Shown piece after piece: positions 44,900 through 56,773 of a DNA stretch of 64,000 bases. Each line of letters begins with the position of its first letter. Position 1 is the first letter of the stretch. This DNA comes from Paracoccus lutimaris (GTDB lineage: Bacteria; Pseudomonadota; Alphaproteobacteria; Rhodobacterales; Rhodobacteraceae), in the NCBI RefSeq assembly GCF_003337565.1, contig NZ_QPJL01000001.1, positions 62,001 to 126,000 on the forward strand, in the 5' to 3' direction. A program made the translations under genes and the position numbers. Under the pieces are notes generated by a model that saw nothing but the letters and a program-made list of their open reading frames with translations, was not told where the DNA came from and made no database searches.

Positions 44900-44919
44900 G
44901 GGTCCGGATAACCGGACCC
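44900..44919 (-). terminator. attenuator-like hairpin between livK and livG
   Basis: GGGTCCGG (44900-44907) and CCGGACCC (44912-44919) form a perfect 8-bp stem with a 4-nt loop, followed on the minus strand by TTTCTGCAATAT. Partial termination here would give more binding protein than transporter, as is common for ABC importers. Confidence 0.65.
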
Positions 44920-44938
44920 TCTCCGGGTTCTCTGGACC

Positions 44939-46123
44939 TTAGCGGAAGCCGACGACGTTCAGCTTGCCACCCTTGAAGTCCACCTCGCGATAGACGCCCG
45001 AGCTTTCGCCCGGCTCGACCAGCTCGACCGAGGTCGCGCCGACATAGTCGATATCCGTCCCCGCCGCCAGCAGTTCGAGGCCCTTGGCCAGCTCGCCGGG
45101 CAAGATTTTCTCGCCCGGGGCGTTGGCGATCTCCATGACCTTGTCCTTATAGACCTTGGGGTCGCTGGATTTCGCCGCCTGCATGGCCAGCAGGATCAGC
45201 GAAGCGGCGTCATATGCCTCGCCCGAGAAGGCCGAGGTGCCGTCGAAGCCGGCGGCTTTGGCCAGTTCGGCGAACTTGTCATGCCCGTCGCCCTCGGCCG
45301 AGGGGTTCTGACCAAACGAGGTTTCCAGCTGCGCGCCGAACTTGTCGACCAGCGCCTGGTTCACCATGCCGTCGGGCAGCACGAAGGTTTCAAAGGCGCC
45401 AGTGTCCAGCGAGCCCTGGATGATGCCCGCGCCGCCCTGATCGGCGTAGCCGACCACGACCAGCGCGTCGCCGCCGGCTGCGGCCAGCGCCGCGACCTCG
45501 GCCGAGTAGTCGCCCTTGCCGTCGTCATGGGCCGAAACCACGGTCACGTTGCCGCCCTTGGCCTTGTAGGCATTGGCGAAGCTGTCCGCGAGGCCCTTGC
45601 CATAGTCGTTGTTGGTGAAGGTCACGGCGACCGACTTGATGCCGCGCTCCAGCACGATATCGGCCATGACTTCGCCCTGACGCGCGTCCGAGGGCGAGGT
45701 GCGGAAGAAGAAGCCCTTGTCGTCCAGCGTCGACAGCGCCGGCGAGGTGGCCGAGGGCGAGATCATCACGATGCCGTTCGGGATCCCGACCTTTTCCAGC
45801 GAGGCGATGGTTTCACCCGAGCACATGCCGCCCATGATGCCCTTGACGCCTTCGGCGGTGACCAGACGCTCGACCGCGGCGACCGAGGCTGCGGCGTCGA
45901 TGCAGGTGTTGTCGGCAACGACCGGCACGATGGTCGAGCCGTCCAGCAGCTTGCCGCTGTCCGAGACCTCTTTCATCGCCGTCTCGGCACCCTTCTGGAT
46001 CGGCGGCGCGATGGATTCCAGCGGACCGGTCAGGCCCAGCGAGATGCCCATCTTGATTTCCTCGGCACCTGCGGCGCCGGCGATCAGGGCACCTGCGGCG
46101 GTGGCCAGAAGAAGTTTTTTCAT
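44939..46123 (-). CDS. livK: branched-chain amino acid ABC transporter substrate-binding protein
   Basis: The periplasmic binding protein of the importer. The 394-residue precursor begins with a signal peptide (MKKLLLATAAGALIAGAAGA, cut before EEIKMG). The mature part is a type I periplasmic-binding fold: ISLGLTGPLESIAPPIQKGA, GIMGGMCSGETIASL, MISPSATSPALS, FFFRTSPSDARQGE and VAVTFTNNDYGKGLADS. AGGGAG precedes the ATG. It is first in livKGFHM, with a hairpin before livG. The ligand is unproved. Confidence 0.93.
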   Translation of the reverse strand: MKKLLLATAAGALIAGAAGAEEIKMGISLGLTGPLESIAPPIQKGAETAMKEVSDSGKLLDGSTIVPVVADNTCIDAAASVAAVERLVTAEGVKGIMGGMCSGETIASLEKVGIPNGIVMISPSATSPALSTLDDKGFFFRTSPSDARQGEVMADIVLERGIKSVAVTFTNNDYGKGLADSFANAYKAKGGNVTVVSAHDDGKGDYSAEVAALAAAGGDALVVVGYADQGGAGIIQGSLDTGAFETFVLPDGMVNQALVDKFGAQLETSFGQNPSAEGDGHDKFAELAKAAGFDGTSAFSGEAYDAASLILLAMQAAKSSDPKVYKDKVMEIANAPGEKILPGELAKGLELLAAGTDIDYVGATSVELVEPGESSGVYREVDFKGGKLNVVGFR

Positions 46124-46266
46124 CGAGTTACTCCCTGTGTGGAACATTGTCCTGCGGCTGAGGCTATAAGCCCCCGGACGAAAAGAAAAGTCTGTTGGCG
46201 GGGGGCGGCGCTGCCGAAATGGCCAAGCTGACGCTGCGGCATCCACCCCTTGCCATGCCGCCGCCC

Positions 46267-47283
46267 TCAGCCCGCCGCGCCGTTGCCGCCGCGATGGCGA
46301 TAGGGGGTGCTGCCATAGCTCGTGCGGTAGCATTTCGAGAAATGCGCTGCCGAGGCAAAGCCGCAGGCCAGCGCGATCTCGATCACGCTCATTTCCGTCT
46401 GCATCAACAGGTTGCGGGCGCGCTCCAGCCGGATTTCCATGTAGTAGCGCTTGGGCGAGCGGCCCAGATAGCGCGCGAACAGCCGCTCCAGCTGGCGCGG
46501 CGACATCCCCGCCTCGGAGGCAAGGCGGGCGGGGCTGACCGGGTCCTCGATATTGGCCTCCATCCGGGCCACGACCTGGGCCAGCCGGGGATGGCGTGCG
46601 CCGATGCGGATCGGAATCGACAGGCGCTGCTGGTCGTCCTCGGAGCGGATCGAGGTGTGGATCATCTGATCGGCGACGCGGCTGGCCAGTTCATTGCCAT
46701 GGTCGCGGGCGATCTGGCGCAGCATCATGTCGATGGCGGCAGTGCCGCCAGCGGCGGTCAGGCGGCTGCCATCCTCGACAAAGACGGTCCGGATCAGGGT
46801 CACATCGGGGAATTCCTCGGCGAATCCGTCCTGGTTTTCCCAATGGATGGTGGCCCGGCGCCCGTCCAGCAACCCGGCCTCGGCCAGGACCCAGGCGCCG
46901 GTGCAAAGCGCGCCCATGCGCGCCCCGCGCCGCGCCTCGCGCCGCAACCAGCCCAGGACCGGGCGGCTGGTCGCGCGCGCCACGTCGACGCCCCCGCAAA
47001 CCAGAATCGTGTCGCCGCGCTGGGTTTCAAGCAGATCGCCGTCCAGCGCCAGCCGCGCGCCGTTCGAGCAGGTGGCGGATGCGCCGCCTTCACCCAGCAG
47101 GCGCCAGTCGTAAAGCGCCCGGCCCGACAGGCGGTTCGCCAGCCGCAAGGGCTCGATCGCGGCGGCGAAGGAAATCATCGTAAAGCGGTCCAGCAGCAGG
47201 AAAAGATAGCGCTGGGGTCGGTCGGGCACCGGGCGCGGGAAAGCGGCCGGATCGGGGGGGACAGCTGGCGTAAGGTCTGGCAT
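46267..47283 (-). CDS. GlxA-family transcriptional regulator
   Basis: A 338-residue regulator with an N-terminal DJ-1/PfpI-like domain (about 25-190, with LLLDRFTMISFAAAIEPLRLAN and ALCTGAWVLAEAGLLDGRRAT) and a C-terminal AraC-type double helix-turn-helix (about 230-330, RLASEAGMSPRQLERLFARYLG and IALACGFASAAHFSKCYR). This architecture is shared by GbdR/CdhR regulators of betaine and carnitine use. It lies 143 bp upstream of livK on the same strand and may control the importer; that link is inference. Confidence 0.88.
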   Translation of the reverse strand: MPDLTPAVPPDPAAFPRPVPDRPQRYLFLLLDRFTMISFAAAIEPLRLANRLSGRALYDWRLLGEGGASATCSNGARLALDGDLLETQRGDTILVCGGVDVARATSRPVLGWLRREARRGARMGALCTGAWVLAEAGLLDGRRATIHWENQDGFAEEFPDVTLIRTVFVEDGSRLTAAGGTAAIDMMLRQIARDHGNELASRVADQMIHTSIRSEDDQQRLSIPIRIGARHPRLAQVVARMEANIEDPVSPARLASEAGMSPRQLERLFARYLGRSPKRYYMEIRLERARNLLMQTEMSVIEIALACGFASAAHFSKCYRTSYGSTPYRHRGGNGAAG

Positions 47284-47402
47284 GTCGGTCGCGCGTCTGA
47301 GAACCGGCGCAGATCAGCAGGCTATCGGGCCACGCGCAAGGCTTTTCCTTCGCGTCACGACGCACTATATGGCGATCACGGTTAAACATGAAGGATAGGA
47401 TC

Positions 47403-48815
47403 ATGGCACAGACGAAACCCAGTTCCGCGACCCCGGCACAGGCATGGGAAAAGCGTGGCTGGCGCGCCTATCCGCGCGTCCAGATGCCGGACTATCCCGA
47501 TCAGGCGGCCTTGCAGGCGGTCGAGGGCCAGCTGGCCAAGTTCCCGCCGCTGGTCTTTGCCGGCGAGGCCCGCCGGCTGCGGGCCCATCTGGCCGATGTC
47601 GCGGCCGGCCGCGCCTTCCTGCTGCAGGGCGGGGATTGCGCCGAAAGCTTCTCGGAATTCTCGGCCGACAATATCCGCGACACCTTCAAGGTGATGCTGC
47701 AGATGGCGGTCGTCCTGACCTGGGGCGCGCAGCTGCCGGTCGTCAAGGTCGGCCGCATGGCCGGGCAATTCGCCAAGCCCCGCTCGGCCCCGACCGAGAA
47801 GATCGGCGCGCAGGAACTGCCCAGCTATCGCGGCGACATCATCAACGGCTTCGACTTCACGCCCGAGGCGCGCATTCCCGACCCGCAGCGGATGCTGGCG
47901 GCCTATACGCAGGCTGCGGCCTCGCTGAACCTGCTGCGCGCCTTCTCGACCGGCGGTTATGCCGACATGCATCGCGTGCAAAGCTGGATCAGCGATTTCA
48001 CCGGCGGCGAAGAGGCGGCGCGTTACCGCGACATCGCCGACCGCATCAGCGATGCCATGGCCTTCATGGCGGCGGCGGGGGTGACCTCGGAAACCGCGCA
48101 TGATCTGGGGCAGGTGGACTTCTACACCAGCCACGAAGCATTGCTGCTTGAATACGAAGAGGCGCTGGCCCGGATCGATTCGACCACCGGCCTGCCGGTC
48201 GCGGGCTCGGGCCACATGATCTGGATCGGCGACCGCACCCGGCAGCCGGACGGCGCGCATGTCGAGTTTGCCCGCGGCGTGCAGAACCCGATCGGCCTGA
48301 AAACCGGCCCCTCGACCACGGCCGATGACCTGAAGGTGCTGATGGCCAAGCTGAACCCGGCCAATGAGGCGGGCCGGCTGACGCTGATCGCGCGCTTTGG
48401 TGCTGGCACCGTGGGCGATCACCTGCCGCGCCTGATCAAGGCCGTGCAGGAAGAGGGCGCGAATGTTGTCTGGTCCTGCGACCCGATGCATGGCAACACG
48501 ATCAAGTCGGCCTCGGGCTACAAGACCCGGCCCTTTGACAGTGTGCTGCGCGAAGTGCGCGAGTTCTTCGCCGTCCACCGTGCCGAGGGCACCATCCCCG
48601 GCGGCGTGCATTTCGAGATGACCGGCCAGGACGTGACCGAATGCACCGGCGGCGTGCGCGCGGTCACCGACGAGGATCTGTCGGATCGCTATCACACCGC
48701 CTGCGACCCGCGCCTGAATGCCAGCCAGTCGCTGGAACTGGCCTTCTTGGTGGCCGAGGAACTGCGCAATCGCCGCGTGAACGGCGCCGGCGGCAAGCAG
48801 GCCATGGCCAGCTGA
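47403..48815 (+). CDS. 3-deoxy-7-phosphoheptulonate synthase, class II
   Basis: Class II DAHP synthase joins phosphoenolpyruvate and erythrose 4-phosphate at the entry to aromatic amino acid synthesis. The 470-residue product shows [14 protein letters not shown] near 20, [15 protein letters not shown] near 73 with the metal-ligand Cys, [11 protein letters not shown], and late motifs [11 protein letters not shown] and [19 protein letters not shown] chose the ATG at 47403, with AAGGA 7 nt upstream; an ATG at 47388 would add five residues. A strong terminator follows. Confidence 0.95.
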   Translation: MAQTKPSSATPAQAWEKRGWRAYPRVQMPDYPDQAALQAVEGQLAKFPPLVFAGEARRLRAHLADVAAGRAFLLQGGDCAESFSEFSADNIRDTFKVMLQMAVVLTWGAQLPVVKVGRMAGQFAKPRSAPTEKIGAQELPSYRGDIINGFDFTPEARIPDPQRMLAAYTQAAASLNLLRAFSTGGYADMHRVQSWISDFTGGEEAARYRDIADRISDAMAFMAAAGVTSETAHDLGQVDFYTSHEALLLEYEEALARIDSTTGLPVAGSGHMIWIGDRTRQPDGAHVEFARGVQNPIGLKTGPSTTADDLKVLMAKLNPANEAGRLTLIARFGAGTVGDHLPRLIKAVQEEGANVVWSCDPMHGNTIKSASGYKTRPFDSVLREVREFFAVHRAEGTIPGGVHFEMTGQDVTECTGGVRAVTDEDLSDRYHTACDPRLNASQSLELAFLVAEELRNRRVNGAGGKQAMAS

Positions 48816-48840
48816 GGGGCATCGCGCCCAGCGTAACGAA

Positions 48841-48875
48841 AACGGCGGCGGACCTTGGGTCCAGCCGCCGTTTTT
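48841..48875 (+). terminator. intrinsic terminator after DAHP synthase
   Basis: AACGGCGGC (48841-48849) pairs with GCCGCCGTT (48864-48872), with an inner GGACC/GGTCC stem, and runs straight into TTTTT (48871-48875). Confidence 0.9.
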
Positions 48876-48896
48876 CATGCCCTGCGGGGCGTCTCG

Positions 48897-49676
48897 TCAA
48901 AGACGCGGGCGCGGCCCGCTGGATTCTTCGTTCTGGCTGATGACGCGAAAGCGCGCGCGACGTTCCTCGGGGCTGGCATCCGCGGGAAGCGCGGGCTTTT
49001 CAGTGGCGGGGCCGGCCCGGAACGGCAGCGGCGGTTCCGAGAAACCTGCCGCCGAGGCTGAGGGCTCCAGCACCTTGGCGCCGGGAATGACCGGAAACTC
49101 ATGGTCTTCGACCAGATCGAAGCGGCGGGGGTTCTGGCCGATCTCGCCCTCGGCGACCAGACAGCCAAGCGCGCGGGTCACATCGCCCAGATCCGAGCGC
49201 AGCGGCAAAAGCAGCAGATGGCCGACAAGGCCGGGACGGCCATAAGAGGCCGGCGAATCCAGCCGCATCTCGGCGATCTGAGGCCCGCGAAAGACGCTTT
49301 CCAGCACATCCGACAGCCGCCCGCGCGAACTGGTGTTCAGAAAGGAGCAGACCGGCATGCCGCGCACCTCCATTCCCATCAGGTCGATCAGATGCCGGCC
49401 GGCCAGACGAAACCGCGCCGCCCCGGGGGCGATCCGTTCGAGAATGAAGGCGTAGTCCAGCGCCCGGCGGATGCCACGCGGCTCGACATCGGCGCGGGCC
49501 GGAATGGCGCGTCCCTGACGCAGGCTTTCCCAATAGCCGCGCAGGTCGCCCAGGATCCGGTCGGGGCGCGCAGCCTCATAATCCGCGAGACGCAGCAGCT
49601 TTCCCTTGCCCTGCTTGTGCAGGACAGGAATGCGGCCAGAATCGCCGTCCTGATCCTTGTCGAAGTCCTGCGACAT
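48897..49676 (-). CDS. PAS_5-type PAS-domain protein
   Basis: A 259-residue soluble protein with an alphaproteobacterial PAS_5-like fold at about residues 40-185 (YWESLRQGRAIPARADVEPRGI, ALDYAFILERIAPGAARFRLAGRHLIDLMGMEVRG). The C-terminal 75 residues are proline-rich and probably disordered. Such proteins are usually single-domain and their ligands are unknown. Two adjacent ATGs (49679 and 49676) follow GAGGG; either may be used. Confidence 0.75.
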   Translation of the reverse strand: MSQDFDKDQDGDSGRIPVLHKQGKGKLLRLADYEAARPDRILGDLRGYWESLRQGRAIPARADVEPRGIRRALDYAFILERIAPGAARFRLAGRHLIDLMGMEVRGMPVCSFLNTSSRGRLSDVLESVFRGPQIAEMRLDSPASYGRPGLVGHLLLLPLRSDLGDVTRALGCLVAEGEIGQNPRRFDLVEDHEFPVIPGAKVLEPSASAAGFSEPPLPFRAGPATEKPALPADASPEERRARFRVISQNEESSGPRPRL

Positions 49677-49852
49677 CATCCCTCGGCTTGAAAACGTCAA
49701 ACTCGTACCTGAACATGGTTGCAATCTAGACCTTCTGTTCATCTGTTCCGAGCAAATTCTTGACCGATGGTTAAAGAGATAACCTTTTTGGCAGGTCTTG
49801 ACCCGGATGCGGCGCGGGGCCATTCAGGCGGCCAGACAGTCAGGGGGCAGGG

Positions 49853-50494
49853 ATGACAGAGATCGAACGCAGCGGGCTTCTGGTGATCCTGTCCTCGCCC
49901 TCGGGGGCGGGAAAATCGACGCTGGCGCGGCGGCTGATGGCCTGGGACCCCAGCTTGCGCTTTTCGGTTTCCGCGACCACCCGCAAGCCACGCCCCGGCG
50001 AGGTCGAGGGCGAGCATTACTATTTCCGCAGCCCCGACGAATTCCGCGACATGGTCGGCAAGGGCGAGATGCTGGAACATGCCGAGGTCTTCGGCAATTT
50101 CTACGGCACGCCGCGCGGCCCGGTCGAGGCGGCGATGCGCGCCGGGCGCGACACGCTGTTCGATGTGGACTGGCAGGGCGGCCAGCAGATCCGGGCCTCA
50201 AGCCTTGGGGCGCATGTAGTCTCGATCTTCGTGCTGCCGCCCAGCCTGACGGAACTGGAACGCCGGCTGGTCTCGCGCCAGCAGGATACGCCCGAGGTGA
50301 TCGCCGGCCGCATGGAAAAAAGCCGTGCAGAGATCAGCCATTGGGCCGAATATGATTATGTCATCGTCAATGACGATATCGAGCGCAGCACCGACGCGCT
50401 GATCACCATCCTGACCGCCGAGCGGCTGCGCCGCGAACGTCAGGCCGGGCTTGGTCCGTTCGTGCGCGCCCTTATGCAGGAGGAAGGCCGATGA
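49853..50494 (+). CDS. gmk: guanylate kinase
   Basis: Gmk phosphorylates GMP to GDP. The 213-residue product has the P-loop [16 protein letters not shown] at 13-28, the GMP-binding [21 protein letters not shown] near 38-58, FGNFYGTPR near 80 and [13 protein letters not shown] near 101. GCAGGG lies just before the ATG. It overlaps the gamma-carbonic-anhydrase-like gene by 4 bp. Confidence 0.96.
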   Translation: MTEIERSGLLVILSSPSGAGKSTLARRLMAWDPSLRFSVSATTRKPRPGEVEGEHYYFRSPDEFRDMVGKGEMLEHAEVFGNFYGTPRGPVEAAMRAGRDTLFDVDWQGGQQIRASSLGAHVVSIFVLPPSLTELERRLVSRQQDTPEVIAGRMEKSRAEISHWAEYDYVIVNDDIERSTDALITILTAERLRRERQAGLGPFVRALMQEEGR

Positions 50495-51018
50495 TCTGGG
50501 ATCTGGATGGAATCGCGCCGCGCATCGCGGCGGCGGCGTGGGTTGCGCCGGATGCGCAGCTGATGGGCCGCGTCGTGCTGGAGGAGGATGCAAGCGTCTG
50601 GTTCGGCGCCGTCCTGCGCGGCGACAATGAGGAAATCCGGCTGGGGCGCGGCTCGAACATCCAGGATCTTTGCGTCTGCCATACCGATCCCGGCTATCCG
50701 CTGACCGTGGGCGAGAATTGCACCATCGGCCACCGCGCCATCCTGCATGGCTGCACCATCGGCGACGGCACGCTGGTCGGCATGGGCGCGATCATCCTGA
50801 ACGGCGCGAAAATCGGCGCCGGGGCGCTGATCGGCGCCGGCGCACTGGTGGCCGAGAACAAGGAGATCCCGCCCGGCGCGCTGGTCATGGGCGCCCCCGG
50901 CAAGATCATCCGCGAGCTGGACGACAAGGCCCGCGCCGGGCTGATCGAAAGCGCCCGGCGCTATCAGCAGAATGCCGCGCGGTTCCGCAAGGGCATGGTG
51001 CCGGCGCCGCAGGGATGA
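50491..51018 (+). CDS. gamma-carbonic anhydrase-like hexapeptide protein
   Basis: A 175-residue left-handed beta-helix protein of the YrdA/PaaY/gamma-carbonic anhydrase group. It has the opening [24 protein letters not shown] and the zinc-ligand histidines in [13 protein letters not shown] and [12 protein letters not shown], followed by hexapeptide turns ([20 protein letters not shown]). Real carbonic anhydrase activity is not assured, because many relatives are acyltransferase-like or of unknown function. It is coupled to gmk upstream and the histidine kinase downstream by 4-bp overlaps. Confidence 0.88.
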   Translation: MIWDLDGIAPRIAAAAWVAPDAQLMGRVVLEEDASVWFGAVLRGDNEEIRLGRGSNIQDLCVCHTDPGYPLTVGENCTIGHRAILHGCTIGDGTLVGMGAIILNGAKIGAGALIGAGALVAENKEIPPGALVMGAPGKIIRELDDKARAGLIESARRYQQNAARFRKGMVPAPQG

Positions 51019-52067
51019 CCGACGCCACGCTTGCGGCGCTGCTGCGCACGGTGCCGGTCGCGCTTCTGGTTGTCGATCAGGATGCGCGCATCCTTGGCGC
51101 CAATGAGCCGGCCGAGGCGTTGCTGGGGCCGGTGCCCGCCACGCGCCCTTTTGTCACCGTGCTGCGCCAGCCCGAAGTGAACGCCGCGCTGGACGCGGTT
51201 CTGGCCGGGCAGGACCGGGCGCGGCTGAACGTGACGCTGAACCTCGCCGATCACCGCGTCCTGTGCGAGGTGACGGTGACGCGGCTGGCCGGTCCGGGCC
51301 TGCAAGGTGCCGCGATCAGCATCGAGGACCGCTCGCGCGACGAGGAGACCGAGCAGATGCGCCGCGATTTCGTCGCCAATGTCAGCCATGAGCTGCGCAC
51401 GCCGCTGACCGCGCTGATGGGCTTCATCGAGACGCTGCGCGGCCCGGCGCGCAACGATCCAGACGCCCGCGACCGTTTCCTGAACATCATGGAGCGCGAG
51501 GCGGGGCGCATGAACCGGCTTGTCGCCGACCTTCTGTCGCTGAGCCGGGTCGAGCAGGACGAGCGCCGCCGCCCGGTGCAGAATGTCGAGCTGGCGGGGC
51601 TGCTGCGCTCCGAAGTGGCGACGCTGACCCCGGCGGCCGCAGCGGCGGGGGTTCGGCTGGAACTGAAGGGCGCCGGCAACAAGGTCATGGTGCCGGGCGA
51701 CGGTGACCAGCTGGTGCAGGTCTTTCGCAATCTGATCGAGAATGCGGTGAAATATGGCGGCAGCGGCGGCGTGGTCACGGTGACGCTGGCGCATCTGGAT
51801 CATGAGCCGGTGCTGCGCGGCCCGGCATGGTCGGTAAGCGTGGCCGACAAGGGCGAGGGGATCGAATCCCAGCACCTGCCGCGCCTGACCGAACGGTTCT
51901 ACCGCGTGGACACCCATCGCTCGCGCGAAAAGGGCGGCACCGGGCTGGGGCTGGCCATCGTCAAGCACATCGTCAGCCGTCATCGGGGAAGGCTGCGGAT
52001 CGAAAGCGAGATCGGGCAGGGCAGCCGCTTTACCGTACTGTTGCCCGAGACGGTCGGGCGGGTGTAA
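51015..52067 (+). CDS. PhoR-like sensor histidine kinase
   Basis: A 350-residue kinase without membrane helices. An N-terminal PAS-like domain (about 5-110, PVALLVVDQDARILGANEPAEALLG) precedes the H-box with phospho-acceptor His near 126 (FVANVSHELRTPLTALMGF). The ATPase domain follows with NLIENAVKYG, VADKGEGIE and GGTGLGLAIVKHIVSRHRG. It resembles PhoR, but no phoB or pst gene is adjacent, so its response regulator is elsewhere and the signal is uncertain. It follows the gamma-carbonic-anhydrase-like gene with a 4-bp overlap. Confidence 0.88.
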   Translation: MTDATLAALLRTVPVALLVVDQDARILGANEPAEALLGPVPATRPFVTVLRQPEVNAALDAVLAGQDRARLNVTLNLADHRVLCEVTVTRLAGPGLQGAAISIEDRSRDEETEQMRRDFVANVSHELRTPLTALMGFIETLRGPARNDPDARDRFLNIMEREAGRMNRLVADLLSLSRVEQDERRRPVQNVELAGLLRSEVATLTPAAAAAGVRLELKGAGNKVMVPGDGDQLVQVFRNLIENAVKYGGSGGVVTVTLAHLDHEPVLRGPAWSVSVADKGEGIESQHLPRLTERFYRVDTHRSREKGGTGLGLAIVKHIVSRHRGRLRIESEIGQGSRFTVLLPETVGRV

Positions 52068-52259
52068 GGCGGATTGCCGCCCCCGGCGAGCCGCGCTTGA
52101 CCGCCGGTCCCGCATGCGCGCGGGCGGCAAGGCAATCACCATCCGCGCGCCGGTTTCACCCGATCGGACAAGCGCGACCTCGGCTTTCAATGGCCGGGTT
52201 GAAACCGTGACGGCAAGCAGCTTTGGAACCCGCCGGGGGCGGGGAATTCAGGCTGATCC

Positions 52260-53903
<1,644 letters not shown>

Positions 53904-54017
53904 GAGGCCCCCGTGAGTAATCAAATAGATGATCGCGGCCCGAATCTGGGCGGCATCACGGGACCCGATCTATATCCGATTTGTCCCGTGGCCGCAACGG
54001 ACCGCTACTTGTTGTAA

Positions 54018-54036
54018 GGGGCGCGATTTGCGCCCC
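54018..54036 (-). terminator. secG terminator-like hairpin
   Basis: GGGGCGC (54018-54024) and GCGCCCC (54030-54036) form a perfect stem with a 5-nt loop, 12 bp beyond the secG stop. On the minus strand only a short TT follows. Confidence 0.6.
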
Positions 54037-54048
54037 CAAATTCTGGTG

Positions 54049-54555
54049 TCAGTTCGTGGGCGCCGGAGCCGGCGTTTCCGCCGCGGGTGCCTCGGCCGGT
54101 GCCGGGGTGGCGGGCGGGGTCACGGGGGCGGCGCTTTCCGCCGGAGCGGCGGGCGCCTCAGCAGCGGGCGCCTCGGCTGCCGGAGGCGTGACCGGCTGGG
54201 CTGCGCCCGGAACCACGGGCTGGCCGGCGCCGGGCGGCGGGGCATAGTTTTCAAGCCCGGCGGGCAGGTCGGTCGTCGGCGCGGTCGCCGTGCCGCCAAG
54301 GTCCAGCTGGTCCACGATCGAGCCGTTCGAGGCATTGCGCGCTGCGATGACGGTCAGCGTGACCGAGGTGATGATGAAGCCGATGGCAAAGATCCAGGTC
54401 AGGCGCGACAGGGCATTGGCGGCCTGACGGCCGGTCATGACACCGCCTCCGCCACCACCCATGCCAAGGCCGCCGCCTTCGGACCGCTGCAAAAGCACCA
54501 CTCCGATCAGCAGGACTGCAAGGATCAGATGCACGGTAAGGACGACGTTTTCCAC
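54049..54555 (-). CDS. secG: preprotein translocase subunit SecG
   Basis: SecG is the small SecYEG subunit that aids protein export at the inner membrane. Two helices are evident ([18 protein letters not shown] and [20 protein letters not shown]) around the family loop [13 protein letters not shown] 75-residue Ala/Pro-rich tail follows, as is usual in this bacterial family. I chose the GTG at 54555 ([14 protein letters not shown]), with AAAGG 7 nt upstream; an ATG at 54570 would add five residues. Confidence 0.92.
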   Translation of the reverse strand: MENVVLTVHLILAVLLIGVVLLQRSEGGGLGMGGGGGGVMTGRQAANALSRLTWIFAIGFIITSVTLTVIAARNASNGSIVDQLDLGGTATAPTTDLPAGLENYAPPPGAGQPVVPGAAQPVTPPAAEAPAAEAPAAPAESAAPVTPPATPAPAEAPAAETPAPAPTN

Positions 54556-54624
54556 CACGGGGCCTTTCATTCAGCGACGCGCCTATCTAGTCACCAAGGC
54601 GGGGATTGGCAAGCGGGGGCGGCA

Positions 54625-56058
54625 ATGGTCGCGCTGATGATTCAGGGAACCGGCTCGAATGTCGGGAAATCGCTGCTGGTGGCGGGACTATGTCGTGCCG
54701 CAAGGCTGCGCGGAATCCGCGTCGCGCCTTTCAAGCCGCAGAACATGTCGAACAACGCTGCCGTGACCCCGGACGGGGGCGAGATCGGCCGCGCGCAGGC
54801 CCTGCAGGCCCGTGCGGCGGGGCTTGAGCCCTCGGTCCACATGAACCCGGTGCTGCTCAAGCCCGAAACCGACCGCGCTGCGCAGGTCGTCGTGCAGGGC
54901 CGCGCGGTGACGCGGGCTGCGGCGGCGGATTACGCGGGGCTGAAGCCGCAGCTGATGGGGGCGGTTCTGGACAGCTTCCAGCGCCTCTCCGCCGCGCATG
55001 ATCTGGTGCTGGTCGAAGGCGCCGGCAGCCCGGCCGAGGTCAATCTGCGCGCCCGCGACATTGCCAATATGGGATTCGCCCGCGCCGCCAATGTGCCGGT
55101 TGTGCTGGCGGGCGATATCGACCGGGGCGGGGTGATCGCGCAGATCGTCGGCACGCAGGCGGTGATCGATCCGGAGGACGCGGCGATGATCCGGGGTTTC
55201 CTGATCAACCGTTTCCGGGGTGATCCGGCGCTGTTCGATGCCGGACGCGCCTTTATCGCCGAGCGCACCGGCTGGCCCGATCTGGGCCTTGTGCCGTGGT
55301 TTCCCGATGCCGCCCGCTTGCCGGCCGAGGATGCGGCCGATCTGCGCCGCAGTTCCGGGGCAGGTGCCTTGCACATCGCCTGCCCGATGCTGTCGCGGAT
55401 CGCGAATTTCGACGATCTGGATCCTTTGGCGGCCGAGCCGGGCGTCCGGCTAAGCATGGTTTCGCCGGGACAGGCGCTGCCGGGCGATGCCGATCTGGTC
55501 GTGCTTCCCGGCAGCAAATCGACGCGCGGCGATCTGGCCTTCCTGCGCGCGCAAGGCTGGGACATTGATCTGGCGGCGCATCTGCGGCGGGGCGGACGGG
55601 TGCTGGGCATCTGTGGCGGCTATCAGATGCTGGGCCGCATGATCCACGACCCGCATGGCCATGACGGCGCGCCGGGCAGCGATCCCGGCCTGGGGCTTCT
55701 GGACGTGGAAACCCATATGGCCCCCGACAAGCGCCTGACCCGGATCGAAGGCCACGCCCAAGGCCAGCCGATCGAGGGCTATGAGATCCATATGGGCCGC
55801 ACCACCGGCCCCGATTGCGCCCGCCCCTTTGCCCATATTCCGCAGCCAGACGGCGCGGTCAGCTCCGATGGCCGTGTCGCGGGCACCTATCTGCACGGGC
55901 TTTTTGCCAGCGACGCCTTTCGCGCCGCCTGGCTTTCCGGGTTCGGGACGTCATCCGCGCTGGATTACGGCGCCGGCGTCGATAAGGTCCTGGACCGTCT
56001 TGCCCAGCATCTCGAGGCGCATCTCGACGTCGACCGGCTGTTAGCTCTGGCCGGGTGA
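54625..56058 (+). CDS. cobQ: cobyric acid synthase
   Basis: CobQ amidates four side chains of adenosylcobyrinic acid a,c-diamide during vitamin B12 synthesis. The 477-residue product has the ATPase-like loop [19 protein letters not shown] at the start, [11 protein letters not shown] near 35, [15 protein letters not shown] near 165, and a glutamine amidotransferase domain with Cys near 329 ([11 protein letters not shown]) and the late His in GTYLHGLF near 421. It stands alone with no other cob gene nearby, although B12-dependent methylmalonyl-CoA mutase lies 5.6 kb away. Confidence 0.95.
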   Translation: MVALMIQGTGSNVGKSLLVAGLCRAARLRGIRVAPFKPQNMSNNAAVTPDGGEIGRAQALQARAAGLEPSVHMNPVLLKPETDRAAQVVVQGRAVTRAAAADYAGLKPQLMGAVLDSFQRLSAAHDLVLVEGAGSPAEVNLRARDIANMGFARAANVPVVLAGDIDRGGVIAQIVGTQAVIDPEDAAMIRGFLINRFRGDPALFDAGRAFIAERTGWPDLGLVPWFPDAARLPAEDAADLRRSSGAGALHIACPMLSRIANFDDLDPLAAEPGVRLSMVSPGQALPGDADLVVLPGSKSTRGDLAFLRAQGWDIDLAAHLRRGGRVLGICGGYQMLGRMIHDPHGHDGAPGSDPGLGLLDVETHMAPDKRLTRIEGHAQGQPIEGYEIHMGRTTGPDCARPFAHIPQPDGAVSSDGRVAGTYLHGLFASDAFRAAWLSGFGTSSALDYGAGVDKVLDRLAQHLEAHLDVDRLLALAG

Positions 56059-56181
56059 GGCCCGCCGCCACGCTGCGACCGGTCCCCGGGGGCAAGCCAC
56101 CAGGGCAGAGCGCCCGCCATGCTTTGGCGATGATGCGAATCTGGGCCTGACCTTTTCGCCGAGAAAGCCCAAGACAGGCAA

Positions 56182-56211
56182 ACGCCTGCCGGGATGAAAC
56201 TCGGCAGGCGT
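56182..56211 (-). terminator. hairpin between cobQ and the zinc-ribbon gene
   Basis: ACGCCTGCCG (56182-56191) and CGGCAGGCGT (56202-56211) are perfect complements around a 10-nt loop. On the minus strand TTTGCCTG follows. It lies in the 223-bp gap between convergent genes; I see nothing else there. Confidence 0.65.
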
Positions 56212-56281
56212 CATGTTCACGGTCTCAAGGCCGGAATGCGTCAGGGACCCGCGCCGGGCGCGGTGATCCCCGCAAATGCGA

Positions 56282-56605
56282 TCAGTCGTCGTCGCTGTCG
56301 GGCATGTCGGCGATCTCGTCCAGCGACACGTCGCCGTCATCATCGTCGTCATCCAGCAGATCGTCGTCCAGATCGCCGCCATCGGCGTCATCGTCCAGAT
56401 CCTCGTCATCGACCAGATCGGTCTGGTCGGTGTCACGTGCGGCGGTCTTTTCCGAGATCAGCGAGCGCGCGCGGCCGCTGGTCAGGCTTTCAAGGGTGAA
56501 TTCCGCACCGCAAGCCGGGCAGGTCATCGGGTCGTTCATCAGGTCATAGAAGCGCGTATTGCAGTGGGGGCAAAGGCGTTTCGTGCCCCATTCCTCTTTG
56601 GGCAT
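56282..56605 (-). CDS. TIGR02300 family zinc-ribbon protein
   Basis: A 107-residue protein of the alphaproteobacterial TIGR02300 family, function unknown. The N-terminal zinc ribbon uses C12, C15, C29 and C32 (KRLCPHCNTRFYDLMNDPMT, then CPACG). The C-terminal 40 residues are almost all Asp, Glu and Gly. It is probably cytoplasmic; a role with RNA polymerase or nucleic acid is only a guess from the ribbon and acidic tail. Confidence 0.88.
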   Translation of the reverse strand: MPKEEWGTKRLCPHCNTRFYDLMNDPMTCPACGAEFTLESLTSGRARSLISEKTAARDTDQTDLVDDEDLDDDADGGDLDDDLLDDDDDDGDVSLDEIADMPDSDDD

Positions 56606-56773
56606 GGTATTCTCTTTCTGCCACGGTTAGGTAAATCCGCTGTCCCCTGCCACAGCCGGTGCGGGGTGTCAAAGGCTTTTCCCCCTTGCGGTGGAATGCG
56701 CGGCAGGATCGGATGGCATGGGCGGAAACAGCGCCCGTCAAGACACATGAAAACACCAAACGATGCGGGGACG

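Noticed and set aside
52151..52207. Inverted repeat CGGTTTCACCCG / CGGGTTGAAACCG between the histidine kinase gene and pyrG
   Set aside because: It needs a one-base bulge and has a 32-nt loop with no T-run; it may help end transcription, but support is too thin for a feature.
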